This document shows, one piece after another, positions 56,835-64,000 of a stretch of 64,000 nucleotides of DNA; within the stretch, counting starts at the first letter, position 1; every line of letters begins with the position of its first letter. The translations under genes and the position numbers were made by a program. This stretch comes from Dermanyssus gallinae (lineage: Eukaryota; Arthropoda; Arachnida; Mesostigmata; Dermanyssidae). The notes under the pieces are model-generated. The model did not search any database, was not told the origin of the DNA, and worked only from the letters and a program-made list of their open reading frames with translations. The stretch is from NCBI GenBank assembly GCA_003439945.1, contig QVRM01005375.1, forward strand, positions 744,001-808,000, written 5' to 3'.

Positions 56835-57625
56835 CTGTATCGAATGGGAGTTCATATGTCCGAAAGCCTTCATGGCATGATGGCTTTTACGAGCGTCCAG
56901 TTGGGTCCGTCAAGTTGGATCTTGCAAAAAACTTGCCCTTTACTTGGGCCAACTTGGCTCAAGGAGTTTTGAGCGATTATTGCCAAACTGGCTGCAGTCA
57001 TTAATGACAAACCCCTGACGTACGAGTTTAATGATCCGGGAGCCCTCCGTGGCGGCCCTGCTCCCCCCATCCTATGTTCGGCATTTCGAACAGATCATGC
57101 AACAACCAGCAATCGTCAATCACAATGTTATTAACATAAACGGTGTTGACAAAAAACATAGTTGATGATGCAAGTGAAGCAACAAAAGATGAATAAAACT
57201 TGAAATGGGTTCAAAAACAAATATTGGAGAATATTACTGGCCATCTCAAATAGTCAATCACAAACTGTTCATCAATGTGTGCCCGAAAATACTTAGTGTT
57301 CCGCCGGCGCATCTACCTGTAGAACTACCATCAGCAAGCTATCGCCGAATATCGCTAAATCCCGCCTGCCATCGCCTCCCAACCCACTCATCTATAACTT
57401 AAAGAAGCCAAGCGATTGAATCCTCCAGCCTTGGCACTGGCGCACCAGCAACATAACTCAAGAAAATAGCGCTGGTGGAACAACAAAATTAGATTATCAG
57501 GCTTCTCAGCGCACTGACAGACACTCAAGGCGGGTGGCCCGAACCGCTCCCCTGTCACTGAACTGTTTAAAACGTTCTCTGAATAAACCTCAAGCATTTT
57601 TCAAATAAAAACATAATTTGTGTTA
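56835..57625. other. Unassigned
   Basis: May include the decayed end of the BEL/Pao integrase. No motif is clear. Confidence 0.3.
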
Positions 57626-57629
57626 ACCT

Positions 57630-57730
57630 GTTCATTGCTGGCGGAATGCTTTTTACCAAGATCATTTTTCAAGTTTATACAAATAATCGCAAGGGCAGGG
57701 TCCGCAGAACAGGGGGGTTGTTTAATAGAT
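57630..57730 (-). mobile_element. Mariner remnant related to mariner 2
   Basis: This stretch aligns with 60672-60785 of mariner 2 (TTCATTGCTGG, a GCTTT..ACC block, TTTTTCAA, GGGGGGTTGTTYAATA and TTCGAA). Those sequences encode the region around the third catalytic Asp of the transposase on the minus strand. No terminal repeats are visible. Confidence 0.55.
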
Positions 57731-57734
57731 TCGA

Positions 57735-58695
57735 ATTTAAAGCAATTAAAAAATCGCAACGATACTACGGTACGAATCACGAATGACCCACGCTCAGCTC
57801 AACAGGTCAAGCAGCGAGGGCAGCAACAGCTGCGGCAAGAGCACGGTCTACGTGCTACATCCACATCGCAATACAGATCACGTCGCCCCGGACAAGCGAG
57901 ACACGACAACATGCGAAACATTGCAGAAAAGCGCGGACGAATCGTGCACGTAACGAGAAACACAAACAAGATGACGGACTTGCAAGCCTTGAACGATCGT
58001 GACGTGGCCGAACCGCCAATGCTGAAAGCATTATTTCTTCACTCTTGCACTCGAGTGCAGAACTACAGTAATATGTTACCCGTATGGTAGGCCCCGACGG
58101 CGAAGTGAATGGGACAAAACTGACTGGGAGAGCATATTAAAAACACAGCGTTTTCGCGTTCAAGGCGGAGAGGAGAAGCTCCAGGAGATACTTAATCCCG
58201 CGGTTTGACCCAAACGCAGCCGCTTCCACCCCTATCATTGCCAATCATAGCCGTATAACGTAAAAGAAAGCAAATCAAACATTGGAGAAAAACGAAGCAG
58301 ACTAGACAAGTCCTTGCAGCACACTTTAATGTGACAAATAACTCGCCGAAATTAAGAGGACAATCGATGTGCCTCTTGTGGAACGTAGTCTTTGGCGTCG
58401 CTGTACGAGACATCGAGAGAGAGCGAATTTAGTGAGCCCGATATTATGTTCTTAACATAGACTTCTGTAACCGACACAACACTCATTTCGGTTTTAAGCC
58501 ATGACGGCGTTCCATGGACTAGCGTTGAAACTACAGGGATATGGACGGCCAAAAGGGGTAGCAGTTCGGATATCAAGGTGGGCCTGTCAAATTAAATGTA
58601 CCGCCCGCCAGGTCAATTGTCCTCAACGCATCGTAAGCATTGCAGAGAAACAGTCGACGTATTATGACCCGAAACCCACAATGCATTCGAAGACT
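57735..58695. other. Unassigned
   Basis: A plus-strand frame across 57620-58090 (Arg/Gln-rich in the middle) begins in the mariner remnant and has no recognised domain. Confidence 0.3.
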
Positions 58696-59182
58696 AACAA
58701 CAGCTCCGCCAAACATTGAACCGCAACGCTTTAGAACAAGTCACTGCAATATTTAGATGTGATATCAACAACGCCTCAGATGAGCAATTTCCAAGCATTC
58801 AGGCCTAGATAGGACAGGAAAAACACTTACAAAAACCCTGGTTTGACCATGAATGCGAGTAAACAAAACATTATAAGCTAAAGGGATTTACAACATTTAG
58901 CTCTTCCAAAAAGAGCATCTAAGGCGATGCAGAAAGAAAAGAGACTTCGACATAAAGAAAGACAGAGAAAGCGTCTTTTACGAGACAGCGTTCTCGGCGG
59001 TGAGGGACCCTCCCAAGGGGAGTACCCCGGATCTGAGTTCATTCTTTTTACGGAAAACGAACATGCCAGAGGGGCCAGACCAAATCGTGCACAAGCACTT
59101 GAAGGGCAACGGAACTATGTTAGAATGCGCCTACGCGAGTGCAAAATACAAAATGAGCGGCAAAAGAGTTCCATACAGCCTA

Positions 59183-60471
59183 TTAGGTAAGTCAAAAAGT
59201 TGGTCGGCTTTCTGGGACCACATTTTTGAAATTCCCGCGCTCTGCAGCAGGGCCGCCTGAGAGTGTGGCTGGGTGTTTACATTCAGGAGCAGACCCGTGG
59301 CGGCGCGACGGTATACCGGTTCCAACTTTACCGTTTCGTTTGCGGATTAGCAGCTGTTTGCAATGTAGGACACAAATACGCATTTTCGACACATTATGTT
59401 GTTCTCCTACCGTGAAGGCATAAGTGCAGCGCAAATAACCCGGAGTATATGTGCAGTCTACGGCGAAAACGCAGTACACAAATCCACAGTCGAAAAGCGA
59501 TTCGCCCGTTTCAAAGCTGGAAACTTCAATCTCGAAGATGAACCGAGGTCAGGACGACCCAATGTTGTGGAGACCGACGAAGTCATAAGCCTGGTTACTT
59601 CGAACCCAGGTTTGACCATAAAAGAAATTGAAGATGTAACGGGAGTCTCCCACGGAACCGTTTGGAATCGCCTCCATGGTGCAGGTTTCTCGTGCAAGCG
59701 GAATATCTGGCTACCACACGACCTCGACCTCAATGATAGGCAGCTTGAAGGGCGAGTCGATACCTGTCACGCACTCCTCCGGAAGAACTCGAATAAGCCA
59801 TTTCTGAGGAGATTGATAACCGGCGATGAAAAATGGATACTCTACAGAAACGTAACACAGAAAAGAAGTTGGGTCCCCAGAGGTTCTCAGGCCGCAGCTA
59901 TCCCTAAACCCGAAATTCATCAGAAGAAGGTTATGCTGTGCTGCTGGTGGGACTGTAAGGGCGTCGTGTATTTTGAGCTGCTTCCAATGGGTCAGACGAT
60001 CAACTCCGTCGTCTACTGCAGACGACTCGAAGATTTGAAGGCTGCAGTAGCAACGAAGCGCCCGGAATTGTCAAACAGGTAGGGCGTCACTATTCAACAT
60101 AATAAGGCGACACCACACAAAAGTTTGGCCACCCGGCAAAAAATGGCGGAGTTTGACTGGGATGTGCTGCCGCACCCAGCTTATAGTCCCGACCTCGCAC
60201 CATCTGATTATCACTTGTTCAGGTCTCTCCAGAACTCCCTTGATGGCACAACATTTGAATCTTTGGAGGCTATAAAAATTCACCTCTCTCAGTATTTCGA
60301 CGAGAAGGACAAGACGTTCTGGGAGAAAGGAATCATGGATCGACCGAGGCGATGGGCGAAGGTTATCGAACAAAACGGTCAATATATAATTGAATAAAAA
60401 TACTGTAGTCTGCATAAATAAGGCTCTTTAAAATCGGGTAAAAAAGCCGACGAACTTTTTGACTTACCTAA
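59183..60471 (+). mobile_element. Mariner 1 (Tc1/mariner superfamily), complete ends
   Basis: 1289 bases, the normal mariner size. Terminal inverted repeats of about 30 bases at 59183-59213 and 60441-60471 begin TTAGGTAAGTCAAAAAGTT and differ at only a few positions. They are flanked by the TA target duplication at 59181-59182 and 60472-60473. It carries one transposase frame on the plus strand. The TTAGGT start is like that of several insect mariner subfamilies; the subfamily is not assigned. Confidence 0.95.
59396..60397 (+). pseudogene. Mariner 1 transposase, nonsense-mutated
   Basis: Single frame with no indel over about 334 codons: helix-turn-helix N-terminus (SAAQITRSICAVYG, FARFKAGNFNLEDEPRSGRP), a second HTH (VTGVSHGTVWNRLHGAGF), WLPHDL in place of the usual WVPHEL, then the catalytic domain. 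First catalytic Asp in ITGDEKW (codon 59825-59827) is present. The second, normally in HDNA, reads QHNKATPH with Asn at 60101-60103. The third, in YSPDLAPSDYHLF (60206-60208), is present with the correct 34-residue spacing. An in-frame TAG at 60080-60082 cuts the protein before the last two positions, and a TAG also lies at 59366-59368, one codon after a possible ATG at 59363. The protein should be inactive. Confidence 0.9.
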
Positions 60472-60481
60472 TATATACATA

Positions 60482-61771
60482 CAGGTAGTTCAATAAGTTC
60501 TTAGAATGAAAACCGAGAATTTTCCAAATCATGTTTTTAAATTTTTCTTATTCGATATACTCCCCGAGAAGCTCAATACACTTTTCCCACCGAGATTTCA
60601 GAGCTTTCATACCTCTTGAGTAGAACTCCGCGTCGTTAGACTGAAAATAGGCATTGACAGCAGCCTTAACCTCTTCATTGCTGGAAAAACGCTTTCCACC
60701 GAGACTATTCTTCAAATGTCCGAAGAGGAAATAATCAGAGGGGGGCAGTTCTAGAGAATAGGAGGGTTGTTCAATAAGTTCGAACCTCAGTTGGGCCAGT
60801 TTTGCCGATGCTTGCCGGGACTTGTGTGCAGGAGCATTGCCCTGGTGAAACGGGACAACCTTCTTCTGCAAAGCGGGCCGTTTCACGATGAGTTCTTGCT
60901 AACGGCAGTCCAACAGTCTTGCATAATATTCTCCTGTGATCGTTTTACAGCTCTCAAGGTAGTCGACCAGCATTATTCTACGTTGGTCTTAAAAAACTGT
61001 AGCCATCACCTTTCCGGTCAATGCCGTTGTCCGCACCCTCTTCGGAGGTCCTTCATCAGGTGCACACCATTGGCAAGATGCTTCTTGGGTCTCGGGAGTG
61101 TAGTGATGAACCCGGCTTTCATCGACGGTCATGAATCTGCACTAAAAATCCGACAGATTGTTCGACATCATGGCCAAATTTCGCTGTAAAGCCAAAACAG
61201 GCGCGTCTTTTTGGCCTTGGTTGAGCAAATGCGGCAGCCATTTTGCTCTAAGCTCTTTCATCTTCAAGTTTTCGTGTAGGATAAAATGCACACTGCCTAA
61301 ACTAATCCCTAATGCCTCCGCTATTTCCTTAATGTTCATTCGCTTATCTGTGCCAAGAATGTTTCGCACTTTCTTTACGTTTTCCTCATCAGTTGCCGTT
61401 TTTTGGCCTCCTGGACGTAGTTCATCCTCGGTGCTCTTGCGACCTCTTTTTAACACATTAATCCAGTTGGAAACAGTGGCAAAACATGGCGCAGAGTCAC
61501 TGTACGTTTCGTCTAACTCAATTTTTACTTGGGTCGCATTCCAACCTTTGAAATAAAAATGCTTGATAACCACTCGAAACTCTTTTTCCTCCATTTTTAA
61601 AAATCACGCCGATACGTTGCACGGGAAAAGCTATCAAACGAAATCGCAACGGCCAATCAACATAATATATTGAGTGCTAGCAGTCGAAAAGTTGCAGTTC
61701 CTATTAGCGGTGAAAGCGTGCCAATTTTCGAATTCTAAAAAGCTCATTCTAAGAACTTATTGAACTACCTG
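60482..61771 (-). mobile_element. Mariner 2 (Tc1/mariner superfamily), complete ends
   Basis: 1290 bases. Terminal inverted repeats of 28 bases at 60482-60509 and 61744-61771 start CAGGTAGTTCAATAAGTTC and are identical. They are flanked by TA at 60480-60481 and 61772-61773. The transposase lies on the minus strand, opposite to mariner 1, whose right end is only 10 bases away. Confidence 0.95.
60548..61594 (-). pseudogene. Mariner 2 transposase, three stops, catalytic Asp lost
   Basis: Full-length frame of 348 codons on the minus strand with no indel. N-terminus MEEKEFRVVIKHFYFKGWNA, a second HTH (IAEALGISLGSVHFILHENL), and WLPHLL. First catalytic Asp in MTVDES (codon 61123-61121) is present. 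The second is Gly: FHQGNAPAHKS, codon 60841-60839. The third, in LPPSDYFLFGHLKN, is present with 34-residue spacing. In-frame stops lie at 61144-61142 (TAG), 60991-60989 (TAA) and 60901-60899 (TAG). It belongs to a different mariner subfamily from element 1, judged by protein and terminal sequences. Confidence 0.9.
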
Positions 61772-62859
61772 TATAAGGGTAGAGGAGATGCTAGGAACCA
61801 AAATCATCCCGAGGCATTTCCTTAACAAGCATAATATACACAGTGCTCTCTTCACTCATCGCCTCAAGGCTCTGCGAATGCACAACAGATAAACTGCCGA
61901 CCCAACGATACGGATTTTTTCAAAACCCCTCAGACGTTCATGCAGACACTCCAAGTTAGTATTGGACGACGTAGAAGAACGACAAGTTCAAGGGGAAATT
62001 ACCTACGCAGCATATATTGGTTTTTAAACCGCCTTCAACTGCACACCTAGCGATCGCCCTTTAAAAGTCACTTACAGCAGATACGCAATTACGTGTCCGG
62101 TGTATAGTCTCATGCGTGATATGTTGGACCATAAATAGATATAACGAGGAAAGGGTCAAGATAACGACACCTATAATGCTTCTTGGCGAACTTCGTGAGA
62201 CCGACTAAGGATTGCCGTCAACACATTTAAGAGAAAAGCTGCATCAATCGTCCGATATAGCTTACAAGTGATTGCACCTCACCTTAAGCTCACAGATCTC
62301 AAGAACATTGACCGAGTTAAGAATTACTGCTTGCAGCGTGGGCTTGGAATACTTAGAAACTCATTGACGACACAAGCGCTGGCACTATATCGAGATAGAA
62401 CCTTTCCGAAGGACTTCATATCAGACAGAATACCATTTAGTTCAAATGTCCTAGACCAATGCCTAGAGTTTAGACAAGAAAGACATGTGAACTTTTTATT
62501 GCAGAAAGACAGAGTGAAAAACGTTTTCTACGGATAAATGGAAACATGATCTTCAAATAAATCGGACGCTGTTGTGTAGGATAACCTGGCATGGTTATCA
62601 TCATTAGATATGTCTAAAATGAGCGTGCCATGAAATACGAACTGCGTGCAAGGTGGAGTGGTGCACATTTGTGGAGAATGTAACGTCAGCCGCTACTACT
62701 TGACACGGTGCCTCGTCAATCAACACAATTACTACAAGAACGTGTGAATTACCTGCTTAGTTTGAGCCATGCATTATGGGACACGTAGATAACACGCTTG
62801 TAACTGCTAATGATACGGTAAATAAACTGAATGATAAATCAGAGTTCCGCAAATAGCTC

Positions 62860-63345
62860 AAGTGGAAGCTCTGACGGCCTCGTGCTCACACACTAAAGAT
62901 ATCTTGATTACCGTGAGAAGGAACGTGGTTCTTGACGCTGTCAGATCAAACTTTCCAGCAATGCACGCCGCAGTCTACCAGATGTACAGAAGCTCATTCA
63001 ATCTCTTTAGGTGGGAAAACTCGTGCTCTCTAAATGCGGGATACAGCAAGGCGACCTTTGCGGCTTGGTCCTTTTCTGCATCGCGATTTTTTAATTAGTC
63101 TCGGTTCTGGAGTCAGAGTATAAGCCGCAGTTGTTAGACGATAGAACGATTGTCAAGGCTCGTATACTAGCGTACTTCAACGAAGGACACTATAGGCTGA
63201 AACAATAAGGCAATTGGCGAGGCCATGGGTTTGCGGTGGAACAAGCAGCTCACTGAACTTCCCCGTATCCGTATCCCACGAAATTTCCACACCGCGGGGC
63301 GACGTCTTACAAGGGACACATGAACTAGAAATTTTCTGCAAAGCT
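62860..63345 (+). pseudogene. LINE-B reverse-transcriptase fragment
   Basis: One frame reads RRNVVLDAVRSNFPAMHAAV, YQMYRSSFNLFRWENSC. A neighbouring frame continues NAGIQQGDLCGLVLFCIAIF and then QLLDDRTI. These match NA..R..VL.AV...FPA....V...Y...S.L, then S..G.QQGDPLGPLLFC.AI and the YLDDGT catalytic box (here LLDD), a reverse transcriptase of the type that precedes the LINE-B C-terminal module. I join it to LINE-B from knowledge of such proteins; no single copy in this window spans both parts. Confidence 0.6.
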
Positions 63346-63364
63346 TTTTTGCCATAGACACTTG

Positions 63365-63670
63365 TTTACGGCGCCGCAGGGTATTTCAAAACAGCAGTCA
63401 CCAGTGGAAAAGTGTATGCCAATCTTGTTGTTTTAAAAGGTAAGGTTGTCTCGATAAAAACAATCCATCTCCATAGACTGATATTAATGGCTTGTGTGCT
63501 TAGCGTAACCCTCGCCGAAGTCATACGCGATGCCATAAATAATATTAACATCAAAAACACCATTATTATACCACACACTGATTCCATGGTCGCATTAGGC
63601 TATCACAAGCCGAACTGAATCGCTTTACACAATTCATTGCGAGTAGCATTTATTCAGTCTGAGACAGACA
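63365..63670 (+). pseudogene. BEL/Pao-type RNase H fragment
   Basis: A frame from about 63366 to 63617 reads VYGAAGYFKTAVTSGKVYAN, LVVLKGKVVSIKTIHLHRLI, LMACVLSVTLAEVIRDAINN and TDSMVALGYH. It matches the BEL/Pao RNase H pattern: DAS..GY, K.RV...K..T..RLEL.A, and WTDS..VL. Then RFTQFIASSIYSV-like sequence follows in another frame. Broken and without LTRs. Confidence 0.65.
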
Positions 63671-63674
63671 AGGA

Positions 63675-64000
63675 GACTGCCGCCTTTGTAATACTGATTA
63701 ATAATAGCATCACAGTGATTACATAGGGAAATCACAGAACGGTAACTGTAATGTCTACGTAGTGGAAGAATAAGGACACTCAACGTTCGAGTAACCGGCT
63801 CAACCAGCGCCGACGCCAAAAAAGCTGTTTCGTTTATTTCATCCCAATTTAGAGACATTGTTAGCGCCCCCTGGTGGCAAGCATTCCCCTATCCCCGGCG
63901 GCGCGCTTCCCTCTATAATATCTAGATCATCATAGATCACAATCATCAATCCATCTCAGACACTACAGTAACACAGATACAGCGTGGGTGGCAACACTCC
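63675..64000. other. Unassigned
   Basis: No gene or repeat family recognised up to the window end. Confidence 0.3.

Larger units (their letters stand above)
58700..62760 (+). mobile_element. LINE-A copy 3, split by two mariner insertions
   Basis: Left part: PWFDHECE (about 58835-58860) matches AWFDAEC of copy 2, and MPEGPDQIVHKHLKGN near 59062-59110 matches the SAGPDQIFCEHLKSN block of RT. Similarity continues through GAGCGGCAAAAGAGTT at 59154-59170 and resumes at 61774 with AAGGGTAGAGGAGATGCT, matching copy 2 at about 20009. Right part: decayed RT (a YIGF-KPPST-like motif A region near 62010-62035), the thumb and post-RT block near 62190-62540, and a C-terminal CGECNVSRYYLTRC near 62672-62714 (His of the CCHC replaced). 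Both mariners sit in the same TATATA-rich spot of this copy. Confidence 0.78.

Noticed and set aside
59183..61771. Active autonomous transposon
   Set aside because: Both transposase frames carry stop codons and have lost the second catalytic Asp.
1..64000. CRISPR array, phage or other prokaryotic defence system
   Set aside because: No regularly spaced identical repeats and no prokaryotic gene layout; the window is clearly eukaryotic.

Overview
This window looks like nuclear DNA of an invertebrate animal, most likely an arthropod. A chelicerate such as a mite or tick is my guess from the mix of repeats, but no single feature proves it. The signs of a eukaryote are a spliced C2H2 zinc-finger gene, long (TA)n and triplet microsatellites, tRNA-derived SINEs, several non-LTR retrotransposon (LINE) families, BEL/Pao-type retroelement debris and two mariner DNA transposons. 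There is no bacterial-style gene packing, no operon and no rRNA or CRISPR array.

Layout. 1-1.66 kb: decayed LINE pieces. 2.6-8 kb: the one clear host gene, an 11-finger C2H2 protein of about 736 residues in two coding exons, preceded by a GC- and CAG/CAA-rich region that is probably promoter and 5' UTR. 9.5-22.3 kb: a graveyard of LINEs (families called here LINE-A, LINE-B and R1/I-type) with SINEs. 22.5-26.4 kb: mostly unassigned, with a LINE endonuclease fragment and triplet repeats. 26.4-34.5 kb: CR1-like and LINE-B fragments on both strands. 35-39 kb: sparse DNA holding a small minus-strand exon that encodes a convincing signal peptide (38617-38776). 39.6-54.7 kb: CR1-like, LINE-B, SINE and R1/I-type fragments between unassigned stretches. 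55.6-56.8 kb: BEL/Pao pol remnant. 58.7-62.8 kb: a LINE-A copy carrying two adjacent mariners in opposite orientation. 62.9-63.7 kb: LINE-B reverse transcriptase and a second BEL/Pao remnant.

Family names are local. LINE-A has reverse transcriptase followed by a C-terminal CCHC motif (copies near 9.6, 15.6, 19.3 and 58.7 kb). LINE-B has reverse transcriptase plus a C-terminal HGLSC / RH / RPDG / WDATV module that resembles a restriction-like endonuclease (copies or fragments near 1.3, 10.5, 27.6, 29.1, 33.8, 40.8, 47.9 and 62.9 kb). The R1/I-type elements end in a C-terminal C..C...EHT zinc motif. SINE-A, SINE-B and SINE-C each have a tRNA-like head with recognisable pol III box sequences. 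Almost all transposon frames are broken. The only apparently intact protein-coding units are the zinc-finger gene and the short signal-peptide exon. All family calls come from reading motifs by eye, without database searches, and repeat edges are accurate to roughly 10-50 bases except where terminal repeats fix them.
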